Positions 17,044 to 25,550 of a DNA stretch of 64,000 nucleotides are shown in pieces. Under the pieces are notes generated by a model. That model did no database searches. It was not told the DNA's origin and saw only the letters and a list, made by a program, of their open reading frames with translations. This DNA comes from Kitasatospora sp. MMS16-BH015. Lineage in GTDB: Bacteria > Actinomycetota > Actinomycetes > Streptomycetales > Streptomycetaceae. The stretch lies in NCBI RefSeq assembly GCF_002943525.1, contig NZ_CP025394.1, positions 3,038,001 to 3,102,000 on the forward strand, given 5' to 3'. The position numbers and the translations under genes are program-made. Position 1 is the stretch's first letter. Each line of letters begins with the position of its first letter.

Positions 17044-17763
17044 ATGTCGCTGTTCGCCGTGCTCGACCCCGCCGTCCGCCTGGCCCACCAGGTGGTGGCC
17101 GGCCTCGCCCAGGTCGTCCCGACCGCCCTGGCGATCGTGCTGTTCACCGCCGCCGTCCGGCTGGCCCTGCACCCGCTGGCCCGCTCCGCCGCCCGGGCCG
17201 AGAAGACCCGGACCCGGCTGGCCCCCAAGGTCGCCGCTCTGCAGAAGAAGCACGGCAAGGACCCGGAGCGCCTCCGCACCGCCCTCGCCGAGCTGTACCG
17301 CGCCGAGCAGGCCTCCCCCTTCGCGGGCTTCCTGCCGCTCCTGGTCCAGCTGCCGTTCTTCTCGGTGATGTACCGCCTCTTCACCACCCCGAACGACCTG
17401 CTCGGCCACACCCTGTTCGGCGTCCCGCTCGGCCTGCACGTGGGCTCGGCCCACGGCCCGGCCCAGTGGCTGGTCTTCGCCGCCCTGTACGCGGCCCTGG
17501 CCGGCGTCGGCTACGTCGGCTTCCGCCGCGCCCGCCGGGCCGCCGCCCAGGCCAAGGCCCAGGGCACCACCCCGCTCCCGGGCACCGACCTGATGTCCTA
17601 CCTGGCCTTCGGCACCGTGCTCTTCGCCGCCCTCGTCCCGCTCGCGGCCGGCCTCTACCTGCTCACCACCACGGCCTGGACGGCCGCCGAGCGCGCCCTG
17701 CTGCACGGCGACGTGGACGTGAAGCAGCTGTTGAACCCCCACCGGCGCGGGGCACTGCACTGA
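17044..17763 (+). CDS. YidC/Oxa1 family membrane protein insertase (accessory copy)
   Basis: This is a short 239-residue member of the YidC/Oxa1 family, which inserts proteins into the cytoplasmic membrane. It lacks the large N-terminal extension. Helix 1 contains TALAIVLFTAAVRLALHPLARSAARAEK, with the Arg in the hydrophilic groove, then the cytosolic hairpin RLAPKVAALQKKHGKDPERL and FAGFLPLLVQLPFFSVMYRLF. Three further helices follow. ATG 17044 has GGAGGG upstream. The housekeeping YidC near dnaA/oriC is expected elsewhere, because none of that context is here. It is preceded by a small membrane protein and an iteron array. Confidence 0.9.
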   Translation: MSLFAVLDPAVRLAHQVVAGLAQVVPTALAIVLFTAAVRLALHPLARSAARAEKTRTRLAPKVAALQKKHGKDPERLRTALAELYRAEQASPFAGFLPLLVQLPFFSVMYRLFTTPNDLLGHTLFGVPLGLHVGSAHGPAQWLVFAALYAALAGVGYVGFRRARRAAAQAKAQGTTPLPGTDLMSYLAFGTVLFAALVPLAAGLYLLTTTAWTAAERALLHGDVDVKQLLNPHRRGALH

Positions 17764-17768
17764 GCGAC

Positions 17769-18776
17769 CTACTCGCCCGCCTTGGCCGCCAGTATCTGAG
17801 CCTGCGCTTGCGCGAGCGTGAGGGTGCCGTTGCACACGGCGGTGTGCAGGCGAGTTTCGACGACGTCGTCCCGAGCGGCCCGGCCGCTCGGCACCGGCCG
17901 CAGGTTGGCCAGGTCCATCGGTGCGCCGCCGAGCTCCAACGGCACGATGTGGTCCTCCTCGTAGTGCGACGGGTCCTGGTCGGCCCTGCCCGAGGCCGCG
18001 AGTTGCCCGATCTTGAGCGCGTCCGTGTAGGAGACGGGCGGACGGACGGTCGCGGTCCAGCCGGCCACGCAGATCGTCGACCTGATGGTGGTCTGCGTGA
18101 CGGCCGGGTTGAGGCTGCCGCCCCCGGCGGCAGGAGCGGTGGGAGCGGTGGGAGTGGTGGGCCCGCCTCCCGTTCCGGTCAGGTGCACCGAGGCACCGGT
18201 GATCTCACCGTTCACGACGGTGTACGAGCCCGCGTAGTCGGCGCTGGTCCCGTCGCTGTGCTCGGCATGGAGCCGGACGTTCACGGTGTTGCCCTGGACA
18301 CCGTCCACGAGGAGGGTGTCGGCGGTCGTGCCCGCGAAGCCGTCCGCGAAGGTGGCGTAGTCGGCCGCCAGGTTCTCGCCCCCCAGGGCCCAAGCCGCCC
18401 GGTAGTCACCGGCGTTGATCGCGGCGTAGTACTGGCGGACCACCGTGGCCGCATCGGCCGCGGCACGCGTGGTGGGCGTAGCCGGAGCGGCGGGGGTGGC
18501 GGGAGCGGCAGGGACGGCGGGGACGGCGGGGGCGGAAGGCGAGCTGACGGAAGGGACGGACGACGGCGCGGGGACCGACGGTGACACCGGGACCGAGGAC
18601 GGCGCGGGGACGGCCGGTGGCGTGGCCGGGTGCTGTGCGCCCAACACACCCGGCGTACCGGAGGTATTCGGCGCACCCGATGTACCGGACGTACCCGGCG
18701 CACCCGCCCCGCCGCAGGCGGCAAGCAGCGCCAACGCGGCCGCCCCGAGCCCGGATCGCAGCCTGGAGGCTCTCAT
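17769..18776 (-). CDS. Lipoprotein with low-complexity linker, NTF2-like region and HNH-type C-terminal domain
   Basis: This is a 335-residue predicted lipoprotein. The signal is MRASRLRSGLGAAALALLAAC with lipobox LAAC. Residues about 22-120 form a long Gly/Ser/Thr/Pro/Ala linker made of repeats. A middle segment, VVRQYYAAINAGDYRAAWALGGENL..., looks like an NTF2/SnoaL-like fold. The C-terminal about 110 residues contain YEEDHIVPLELGGAPMDLANLRPVPS, an HNH-like DH...N pattern used in metal-dependent nucleases, with two cysteines (TICVAGW and TAVCNG) that may pair. ATG 18774-18776 has GGAGG upstream. Function is unknown; similar secreted proteins occur in actinobacteria. It ends five bases from yidC, which is convergent. 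Confidence 0.8.
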   Translation of the reverse strand: MRASRLRSGLGAAALALLAACGGAGAPGTSGTSGAPNTSGTPGVLGAQHPATPPAVPAPSSVPVSPSVPAPSSVPSVSSPSAPAVPAVPAAPATPAAPATPTTRAAADAATVVRQYYAAINAGDYRAAWALGGENLAADYATFADGFAGTTADTLLVDGVQGNTVNVRLHAEHSDGTSADYAGSYTVVNGEITGASVHLTGTGGGPTTPTAPTAPAAGGGSLNPAVTQTTIRSTICVAGWTATVRPPVSYTDALKIGQLAASGRADQDPSHYEEDHIVPLELGGAPMDLANLRPVPSGRAARDDVVETRLHTAVCNGTLTLAQAQAQILAAKAGE

Positions 18777-18903
18777 GGCCACCTCCCGGAGGGGTTGTGG
18801 GCCACACCACCAGTCTGCGCTCCGAAGCTCTCCGCAGCCCGCCGCAGCTCGCCGCAGCACCGCCAGAGCGCTCCGCAGCCCGCCTCGCCCGGCCGTCAGG
18901 CCC

Positions 18904-19005
18904 GGGGCCAGGCCAGCCCTGGCGGCAGGCCAGCCCTGGCGTCAGGGCACCTCTGGCGCCAGATCAGCCCTTGCGTCAGGTCAGCCCTGGCGCCAAGCCG
19001 CCAGG
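18904..19005. repeat. Tandem 17-bp repeats at the 3' end of the deaminase gene
   Basis: Five full 17-bp units begin at 18904, 18921, 18938, 18955 and 18972 (consensus GGCGYCAGGYCAGCCCT), then a partial unit enters the last codons of the deaminase gene (stop at 18981). The repeats are neither spaced nor conserved like CRISPR repeats. Confidence 0.85.
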
Positions 19006-20030
19006 TAGGAGTCGATCTCGCCGGTCAGGCGGGCCTTGCCCGGGGCGTCGAGGAAGGAGGCTTCCACGGCGTTCCGGGCCAGGCCGGCCACGCCCGACTC
19101 GTCCAGGCCGAGCAGGCGGGCGGCAACCGCGTACTCGGTGTTGAGGTCGGTGCCGAACATCGGCGGGTCGTCGCTGTTGACGGTGACCAGCAGGCCGGCG
19201 TCCACCATCTGCTTGATGGGGTGCTCCTCCAGCCGCTCGACCACCCGGGTGGCGAGGTTGGAGGTCGGGCAGACCTCCAGCGCGATGCGGTGCTCGCCGA
19301 GGTGGTCCATCAGGGCCGGGTCCTTGACCGACTGGGTGCCGTGGCCGATCCGCTCGGCGCCGAGCACCCGCAGGGCGTCCCAGACCGTCTCCGGCCCGGT
19401 GGACTCGCCCGCGTGCGGGACGCTGTGCAGGCCGGCCGCCCGGGCCCGGTCGAAGTACGGCTTGAACTGCGGGCGCGGCACGCCGATCTCGGGGCCGCCG
19501 AGGCCGAAGCTGACCAGGCCCTCGGGGGCCAGGTCGACGGCCAGCCGGGCCGTCTCCTCGGCGGCGGCCAGCCCGGCCTCGCCGGGGATGTCGAAGCACC
19601 AGCGCAGCACCACGCCGAAGTCCTTCTCGGCCGACTTCCGGGCGTCCTCGATCGCCTCCATGAAGGCCACGTCCGGGATGCCCCGGTTGGTGGAGGAGTA
19701 CGGCGTGACGGTCAGCTCGGCGTAGCGGATCTGCTGCCGGGCCATGTCCTCGGCCACGCCGTAGGTGAGCGCCCGCACGTCCTCGGCGTCGCGGATCAGG
19801 TCGACCACGCTCAGGTAGACCTCGATGAAGTGCGCGAAGTCGGTGAAGGTGAAGTACTCGGCGAGCGCCGCAGGATCGGTCGGCACCTTCGACCGGCCCT
19901 CGTAGCGGGCGGCCAGCTCGGCCACCACCCGGGGCGAGGCGGAGCCCACGTGGTGCACGTGCAGCTCGGCCTTGGGCATCCCGGCGATGAACGCCTCGAT
20001 CCCCCGCGTACCCGTCTCCAGACCAGACAC
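18981..20030 (-). CDS. Adenosine deaminase family protein, probable aminodeoxyfutalosine deaminase
   Basis: This is a 349-residue TIM-barrel deaminase. The metal motif is AELHVHHVGSA instead of the usual HLHLDG; other ligands and catalytic blocks are SVPHAGESTGPETV, ERIGHGTQSV, ALEVCPTSNLATRV and VTVNSDDPPMFGT. The HxHHVGSA form resembles, from memory, the actinobacterial enzymes assigned to aminodeoxyfutalosine deamination in the futalosine menaquinone pathway. Plain adenosine deaminase is the alternative. GTG 20028-20030 has GAAGGAG seven bases upstream. The DUF445 gene precedes it on the same strand, with a 133-bp gap. Confidence 0.87.
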   Translation of the reverse strand: MSGLETGTRGIEAFIAGMPKAELHVHHVGSASPRVVAELAARYEGRSKVPTDPAALAEYFTFTDFAHFIEVYLSVVDLIRDAEDVRALTYGVAEDMARQQIRYAELTVTPYSSTNRGIPDVAFMEAIEDARKSAEKDFGVVLRWCFDIPGEAGLAAAEETARLAVDLAPEGLVSFGLGGPEIGVPRPQFKPYFDRARAAGLHSVPHAGESTGPETVWDALRVLGAERIGHGTQSVKDPALMDHLGEHRIALEVCPTSNLATRVVERLEEHPIKQMVDAGLLVTVNSDDPPMFGTDLNTEYAVAARLLGLDESGVAGLARNAVEASFLDAPGKARLTGEIDSYLAAWRQG

Positions 20031-20163
20031 CCCAGCACTCCTTCGTCCGTAGCTCCAGCAGCCGACTCCGCATCATGCCACGCCCCGGGCGCCCACCCGT
20101 CTACGCGCGTCCGACACCACGGACGGCCGACGTCACCCCGCAGACCGGCTACCCGCAGACCGG

Positions 20164-21498
20164 CTACCCGCCCAGCGCCACCGCCACGGTGTGGATGAGC
20201 AGGCCGGCCAGCGCACCGACCACCGTGCCGTTGATCCGGATGAACTGGAGGTCGCGGCCCACGTTGGCCTCGATCTTGCGGGAGGCGTCGGCGGCGTCCC
20301 AGCCGGCCACGGTGTCCGAGATCAGGGCGGTGATCTCGGAGCGGTAGGTCTCCACCACGTACTGGGCGGCGTCCTGGAGCCAGCCGTCGGTCTTCGACTG
20401 AAGCTTGGCGTCGGTGGCCAGCCGCTGCCCGAAGGAGCGCAGGCCGTCCCGGATCCGGCGGCGCAGCTCGCTCTGCTCGTCCTCGGCGGCGGAGACCACC
20501 AGCTGCCGGACGGCCGTCCAGGAGGAGGCGATCAGCTCCTGCACCTCCGCCCGCTCCAGCAGGTCGTTCTTGGCCCGTTCCACCCGGGCGATGGTCGCCG
20601 GGTCCTGCTGGAGCTCGGTGGCGAAGTCGCCGAGGAACTTGTCCACGGCGCCGCGGGCGGCGTGCAGCTGGTCGTCCCGGACGTCGGTGACGAAGCGGAG
20701 CAGCTCCTTGTAGACGCGTTCGCCGACCTGGTGGTCGAGGAAGCGCGGGGTCCAGCCGGGGGTCTTCTGGGTGACCCGGCGCACCACGTCCTCGTGGTTG
20801 GCCACCAGCCAGTCGTGCGCGCGGACCACCACCAGGTCGACCACCCCGCGGTGGCCGCCGTCGGCGACCACCTTGCCGAGCAGCCGCCCGGCCGGTTCGG
20901 CCACCGAGGTGGCGGCGGCCCGGCGGGTGACGGCCTCGCTCACCACGGCCTGCACGTCCTCGTCGCGCAGCACCGCGAGCACCCCGCGCAGCGCGGCGGC
21001 CGCCTCGGTGGTGACGCGTTCGGCGCTGCCGGGGGCGGCCAGCCACTCGCCGAGCCGGCGGGCGATGCCGATCCGGGCCAAGCGGTCCCGGACCACCGGG
21101 GCGGAGAGGAAGTTGTCGCCGACGAAGTCGCCCAGCGAGCGGCCGAAGGCGTCCTTCTTGGTCGGGATGATCGCGGTGTGCGGGATCGGCAGCCCGAACG
21201 GCCGCCGGAACAGCGCGGTGACGGCGAACCAGTCGGCCAGCGCGCCGACCATCCCCGCCTCGGCGGCGGCCGCCACGTACCCGGCCCAGGCCCCGGCCCC
21301 CGCCGCCTTGGCCCAGGTGGCCAGCGCGAAGACCAGCGTCGCGAAGGCCAGCAGCCCGGTGGCGATCCGCTTCATCCGGCGGACGCCCCGGGTCTTCGCC
21401 TGGTCGGCCTCGGTGAAGCTCACCCCAGCCCCGGGTCGGGCTCGACCGGCCCCGGAAGCGGTCGAGCCCACCGGTCCGTTCTTCGTATCGACACTCAC
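20164..21498 (-). CDS. DUF445 (YjiN-like) membrane-anchored protein
   Basis: This 444-residue DUF445 protein is of unknown biochemical function. After a short polar head come two hydrophobic segments (ATGLLAFATLVFALATW and the AAAAEAGMVGALADWFAVTALFRRP family signature, with IPHTAIIPTKKDAFGRSLGDFV). A long charged helical region follows, likely coiled coil, and a final helix GTVVGALAGLLIHTVAVAL. GTG 21496-21498 (MSVDTKNGP) was chosen by similarity of the start to relatives; the ribosome site is weak, so the start is uncertain. It is followed on the same strand by the deaminase. Confidence 0.87.
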   Translation of the reverse strand: MSVDTKNGPVGSTASGAGRARPGAGVSFTEADQAKTRGVRRMKRIATGLLAFATLVFALATWAKAAGAGAWAGYVAAAAEAGMVGALADWFAVTALFRRPFGLPIPHTAIIPTKKDAFGRSLGDFVGDNFLSAPVVRDRLARIGIARRLGEWLAAPGSAERVTTEAAAALRGVLAVLRDEDVQAVVSEAVTRRAAATSVAEPAGRLLGKVVADGGHRGVVDLVVVRAHDWLVANHEDVVRRVTQKTPGWTPRFLDHQVGERVYKELLRFVTDVRDDQLHAARGAVDKFLGDFATELQQDPATIARVERAKNDLLERAEVQELIASSWTAVRQLVVSAAEDEQSELRRRIRDGLRSFGQRLATDAKLQSKTDGWLQDAAQYVVETYRSEITALISDTVAGWDAADASRKIEANVGRDLQFIRINGTVVGALAGLLIHTVAVALGG

Positions 21499-21684
21499 CC
21501 CGACAGTCTGCCCCGCCGGGCCGCCCGAACGGTTCAGCCCCAAGGCTGACTCAACCCTGAGATGTAGATCCGTGGGCGAATGCGGGTGCCCGCCGACCCC
21601 TACGACGGATGGATGTGGTCCGTGCGGTCCGCGTGACAACGTTCCAGCTGACGGAAGATCAGTGACCGATCCTGGGGAGGACCC

Positions 21685-22962
21685 GTGACCACCACACCGA
21701 CCACCAGCCGCGAGGCCCTGTCACGCCGCCGCCTGCTGGGCACCGCCCTGACCGTCGGCGCGGCCGGCGCGGTGGGCGCCGCCCTGCCACTCGCCACCAC
21801 CACCCCCGCCCGCGCCGCCACCGCCCCCGCCGCAACCGCCCCCGCCCGGGCCGCCACCACCCCCGCCCGGTCTGCCGCCGCCACCGCCACGGGCTCCCCG
21901 TTCGCCCTGCCCGAGCCCACCGGCCCGCACCCGGTCGGCACGGTCGAGCTGGAGCTGGTCGACGGCTCCCGCCCGGACCCGGACAACCCCGGCCGGTTCC
22001 GCCGGCTGATGGCCAGCGTCTGGTACCCGGCCCGTGGCGACGTCGACCGCTACCCGCTCGCTCCCTGGATGCACCCCGACCTGCTGCGGGTCTTCCTCGC
22101 CGACGGCGGCTACCCGGCCGACCTCGTCGGTCCGCTGACCTCCGGTCACCTGGGCGCCCCGGTGCACCGCACCGGCCGGGGCCTGCCGGTGGTCCTGTTC
22201 TCGCACGGCGCGCACGACCACCGCGCCGACCACACGGTCATCGTGCAGGAGCTCGCCAGCCACGGCTTCGCCGTGGTCACGGTCGACCACACCTGGGACG
22301 CGTACAGCCGCCTGCCCGACGGCCGCCTCCTCACCCCGGTCTTCGACCGGCAGCACATGATGGGCCCGAAGGAATTCGCGGCCGACCTGCACTTCCTCGT
22401 CGACTGCGTCGAGCAGCTCGCCGCCGGGCAGAACCCCGACGCCGAGCGGCGCCCGCTCCCGGCCGGGCTCACCGAGGCGCTGGACGCCTCCCGCATCGGC
22501 GCCTTCGGCTGGTCCAAGGGCGGCACCGCCACCGCCTACGCCATGCTCGGCGACCAGCGCATCAAGGCCGGCCTGAGCCTGGACGCCCCGATGCAGCCCC
22601 TCATCACCGCCGACCTCGACCGGCCGTTCCTGATGATGACCGCCAGCTTCCCGCGCGCCCAGGACCCGGCGGCCGAGCAGTTCTGGGGCCACCTCAAGGG
22701 CTGGCGCCTCAACGTCCAGGCCGAGGGCGCCGTCCACAGCTCCTACGGCGACACCGAGGTGTTCGTGGCCCAGGCCGCCACTCTGCTCGGAATCAGCCCC
22801 GACCAGGTACCGGAGCTGATCGGCACCATCGACCCGGCCCGCGCCGTGAGGATCCAGCAGGCGTACCCGCTCGCCTTCTTCGGCCGGCACCTGTGCGGCC
22901 ACCGCTCTCGCCTGCTCGACGGCCCGTCCCGCGACTTCCCGGAGGTGACCTACCTGCCCTGA
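21685..22962 (+). CDS. Tat-exported alpha/beta hydrolase (PAF-acetylhydrolase/lipase-like)
   Basis: This secreted serine hydrolase has 425 residues. The twin-arginine signal is SRRRLLGTALTVGAAGAVGAALPL, then an Ala/Thr/Pro-rich spacer built of ATAPARAATTPAR repeats. The fold begins VGTVELELVDGSRPD and MASVWYPARG, as in plasma-type PAF-acetylhydrolases. The oxyanion region is VVLFSHGAHDHRADH, the nucleophile elbow GAFGWSKGGTA, the acid probably SLDAPM and the His in GAVHSSYGD. GTG 21685 has GGGGAGG upstream. Its 3' end overlaps that of the convergent sugar dehydrogenase by 13 bp. Substrate is unknown; esters or lipids are plausible. Confidence 0.88.
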   Translation: MTTTPTTSREALSRRRLLGTALTVGAAGAVGAALPLATTTPARAATAPAATAPARAATTPARSAAATATGSPFALPEPTGPHPVGTVELELVDGSRPDPDNPGRFRRLMASVWYPARGDVDRYPLAPWMHPDLLRVFLADGGYPADLVGPLTSGHLGAPVHRTGRGLPVVLFSHGAHDHRADHTVIVQELASHGFAVVTVDHTWDAYSRLPDGRLLTPVFDRQHMMGPKEFAADLHFLVDCVEQLAAGQNPDAERRPLPAGLTEALDASRIGAFGWSKGGTATAYAMLGDQRIKAGLSLDAPMQPLITADLDRPFLMMTASFPRAQDPAAEQFWGHLKGWRLNVQAEGAVHSSYGDTEVFVAQAATLLGISPDQVPELIGTIDPARAVRIQQAYPLAFFGRHLCGHRSRLLDGPSRDFPEVTYLP

Positions 22963-24251
22963 CCCCCGCCGCCGAGCACCAGGTGCCGCACGCCGCCCCA
23001 CCGCGCCGGATCCGTGCACCGCCGCCCGTCCAGGAAGACCCGCACCCCCGGCAGGTCGGCCGGCTCCAGCGAGCGGTACTCGGGGTGGTCGGCCTGCAGC
23101 ACCGCCGCCACCGCCGGCTCGCCTCGGTACGGCGGCAGCCCGAGCGCCGCCAGCTCCGCCGCCGAGTACAGCGGATCGCTCACCCACGGCTGCGCCCCGG
23201 CCGCCCGCAGCGCCTCGACCAGGGGGAAGACGCCCGAGTACGCGGTCTCCTTGACCCCGCCCCGGTAGGCCGCGCCGAGCACCCGCACGCCCACCCCCGC
23301 CAGCGAGCCGCCGAGGGCGCCCGCGAGCAGCCCGGCCGCGTACGCGGGGACGGTCTCGTTGGCCTCCCGAGCGGCGCGGACCACCGTGGCGGCCGGGTCG
23401 TTCCAGAGGTAGAGCCGGGGGTAGACCGGGATGCAGTGGCCGCCGACCGCGATGCCGGGGCGGTGCAGGTGGCTGTAGGGCTGCGAGTTGCAGGCCTCGA
23501 TCACCTCGGCCAGGTCGACCCCGCACCGGTCGGCGTACCGGGCGTACTGGTTGACCAGGGCGATGTTGACGTCCCGGTAGGTGGTCTCGGCCAGCTTGGC
23601 GAACTCGGCCGCCTCGGCCGAGCCGAGCGCCCAGACGCCGTTCTCGCGTTCCAGGTCGGGCCGGGGGTCGAAGTCGAGCACGGCCCGGTAGAACTCCACG
23701 CCCTGCCGGGTCGAGCGGGCGTCGATCCCGCCGACCAGCTTGGGGTAGCGCCGCAGGTCGGCGAAGACCCGGCCGGTGCGCACCCGTTCGGGGCTGAAGA
23801 CCAGCCCGAAGTCGCGGCCGGCCACCAGGCCGGAGCCCTGCTCCAGGCGGTGCGCCCAGCGGCTGCGGGTGGTGCCCACCGGCAGGGTGGTCTCGTACGC
23901 GACCAGGGTGCCCCGGCGCAGCCCGGCGGCCACGGCGTCGGTGGCGGAGTCGAGCAGGGTGAAGTCGGGGGTGCCGTCGGCCGCGGTGACCAGCGGGACG
24001 ACCAGCACCACGGCCTCGGCCCGGTCCACGGCGCGGGTGGTGTCGGTGGTGGCGGTCAGCCGCCCCTCGGCCACCACCCGCTTGAGCCGCTCGTCCAGCT
24101 CGGCCTCCCGGGGGAAGGGCGGGCGCCCCTCGTTGACGGCCGCCACCACCCCGGGCGCGCAGTCCGCACCGGTGACCCGGTGGCCCTTGGCGGCGAACTG
24201 CACCGCGAGCGGCAGACCGAGCTTGCCCAGCCCGACCACACAGATGTCCAT
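22950..24251 (-). CDS. Nucleotide-sugar dehydrogenase (UDP-glucose/GDP-mannose dehydrogenase family)
   Basis: This is a 433-residue NAD-dependent enzyme that oxidises a UDP- or GDP-sugar to the uronic acid. The N-terminal Rossmann motif is MDICVVGLGKLGLPLAVQFA. Conserved blocks are ETTLPVGTTR, VFSPERVRTGRVFADLRRYPKLVGG, AEFAKLAETTYRDVNIAL, and the catalytic Cys in GGHCIPVYP. The PERVRTG and HCIPVYP forms resemble the UDP-N-acetylmannosamine/N-acetylglucosamine dehydrogenase branch. ATG 24249-24251 follows GAAGGA. A GT2 gene stands upstream on the same strand, so the pair may supply and add a uronate sugar to a surface glycan. The sugar is inferred only. Confidence 0.92.
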   Translation of the reverse strand: MDICVVGLGKLGLPLAVQFAAKGHRVTGADCAPGVVAAVNEGRPPFPREAELDERLKRVVAEGRLTATTDTTRAVDRAEAVVLVVPLVTAADGTPDFTLLDSATDAVAAGLRRGTLVAYETTLPVGTTRSRWAHRLEQGSGLVAGRDFGLVFSPERVRTGRVFADLRRYPKLVGGIDARSTRQGVEFYRAVLDFDPRPDLERENGVWALGSAEAAEFAKLAETTYRDVNIALVNQYARYADRCGVDLAEVIEACNSQPYSHLHRPGIAVGGHCIPVYPRLYLWNDPAATVVRAAREANETVPAYAAGLLAGALGGSLAGVGVRVLGAAYRGGVKETAYSGVFPLVEALRAAGAQPWVSDPLYSAAELAALGLPPYRGEPAVAAVLQADHPEYRSLEPADLPGVRVFLDGRRCTDPARWGGVRHLVLGGGGQGR

Positions 24252-24338
24252 CTCAGTTCCTTCGATCAGCGCCCGCGGGCCACGCTGCCCACGGGCCTCC
24301 CTGCCCCGGCGTCGGGGCCTGGCATCAGTGCCCCGGTG
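24252..24338. repeat. Short spacer with 14-bp direct repeats
   Basis: The gap between the GT2 and dehydrogenase genes contains adjacent copies of GTGCCCCGGYGTCA at about 24328-24355, running into the last codons of the GT2 gene, and a weaker copy before them. Confidence 0.6.
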
Positions 24339-25490
24339 TCAGTGCCCCGGCGTCAGCGCGTCCCGGGCAGCCGGCGGCTCGGCGAACACCCAGTCCGGCA
24401 GCGCGAGCCGGCGGTTGCGGAAGAGCGGGTACGCGGCGTGGCCGTCCCGGATCGGCGGGCTGCCGTGGGCGAGCTCGTACTGGACCAGCCCCTGCAGCGC
24501 GGCGAGCCGGCCCTGGGCGGCGAGCACCAGCCGCAGGCGGTCGGCCACCTGCAGCCCGGCCAGCAGCTCCCGGTGGGCGTACGCCCGGACCAGGTGGCCC
24601 ACCCCGGTGCAGACCCGCTGCCGCACGGCCGGGTCGAGCTCGAAGAGCGGGGCCTGGAGCAGCTGGGGCAGCTCCCAGCCGAAGTGGCGGGCCCGGATGG
24701 CGTCGCGCTGCGGGCCGGGGGCGGTGAGCCGCTCGACCACCTCCTGGACGGCGCCGATGCCGTGCAGCCGCTCCAGCGGGCGGGCCCGCTGGGTGACGTT
24801 GCCGCCGTCGGCGCGCCGCACCAGGTGGTAGTAGTCGTAGTCGGCCAGCACCGAGACCCGGCGGGCCCGCAGCAGTGCCTCCAGCGTGAACGGCTGGTCG
24901 GAGTGGACCGGCAGGTCCTCGCGGCGGTGCAGGCCGCGCAGCAGGGAGCGGCGGAAGAGCTTGGTGTCGGCCAGGGCCCAGGCGAGGGCGGAGTCGGTGA
25001 AGCCCACCTCGCGGGCCGTCCGGGCGAAGATGCCCTGCGGCACCAGCCGCCCGTTCTCGCCGACCTGCCGGGGCACCACCACGTCGGCGTCCCAGCCGTC
25101 GGCGGCTGCCACCAGCCGTGCCAGGGCCTGCGGGCCGAGCCAGTCGTCGGCGCCCAGGTAGAGCACGTACCGCCCGCGCGCCAGCGCCGTCCCCCGGTTG
25201 GTGGGCACGGCCGGCCCGCCGGAGTTGGCCTGCCTGCGCAGGGTGAACAGCCCCGGATGCGCCTCGGCGTACCGCCGCAGCTCAGCCCCGCTGCCGTCGG
25301 TGGAGCCGTCGTCGACGGCGACCACCTCCATCCGGGCGGGCCCGATGCTCTGCCCCACCAGCGAGTCCAGACAGGCCGTCAGGTACGGCATGGTGTTGTA
25401 CACCGCGATCACCACACTGACGTCCGGCACCCCGGAGGCTCCCGGCGCGGGGCGGGCGGCGGGCAGGGCGGCGAGGCGGTTCGGTGTCAC
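24339..25490 (-). CDS. Glycosyltransferase family 2
   Basis: This is a 383-residue cytoplasmic GT2 enzyme that would transfer one sugar to a glycan or lipid acceptor. The GT-A signature is VSVVIAVYNTMPYLTACLDSLVGQ, then VVAVDDGSTDGSGAEL, NSGGPAVPTNRGTALARG and YVLYLGADDWLGPQALARLV, with the ADD metal-binding site. The following VHSDQPFTLEALLRARRVSVLADYDYYHLVRR is typical of teichoic acid or capsule GT2 enzymes. GTG 25488-25490 has no clear ribosome site, so the start is uncertain. It lies between an ABC-2 exporter and a nucleotide-sugar dehydrogenase on the same strand, suggesting surface polysaccharide synthesis. Confidence 0.9.
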   Translation of the reverse strand: MTPNRLAALPAARPAPGASGVPDVSVVIAVYNTMPYLTACLDSLVGQSIGPARMEVVAVDDGSTDGSGAELRRYAEAHPGLFTLRRQANSGGPAVPTNRGTALARGRYVLYLGADDWLGPQALARLVAAADGWDADVVVPRQVGENGRLVPQGIFARTAREVGFTDSALAWALADTKLFRRSLLRGLHRREDLPVHSDQPFTLEALLRARRVSVLADYDYYHLVRRADGGNVTQRARPLERLHGIGAVQEVVERLTAPGPQRDAIRARHFGWELPQLLQAPLFELDPAVRQRVCTGVGHLVRAYAHRELLAGLQVADRLRLVLAAQGRLAALQGLVQYELAHGSPPIRDGHAAYPLFRNRRLALPDWVFAEPPAARDALTPGH

Positions 25491-25550
25491 ACGGTGTCAA
25501 CTACGGTTGCCGCCCGAGGGTTACGCAGCCCGGGTGAGGAGCCGCACCCG

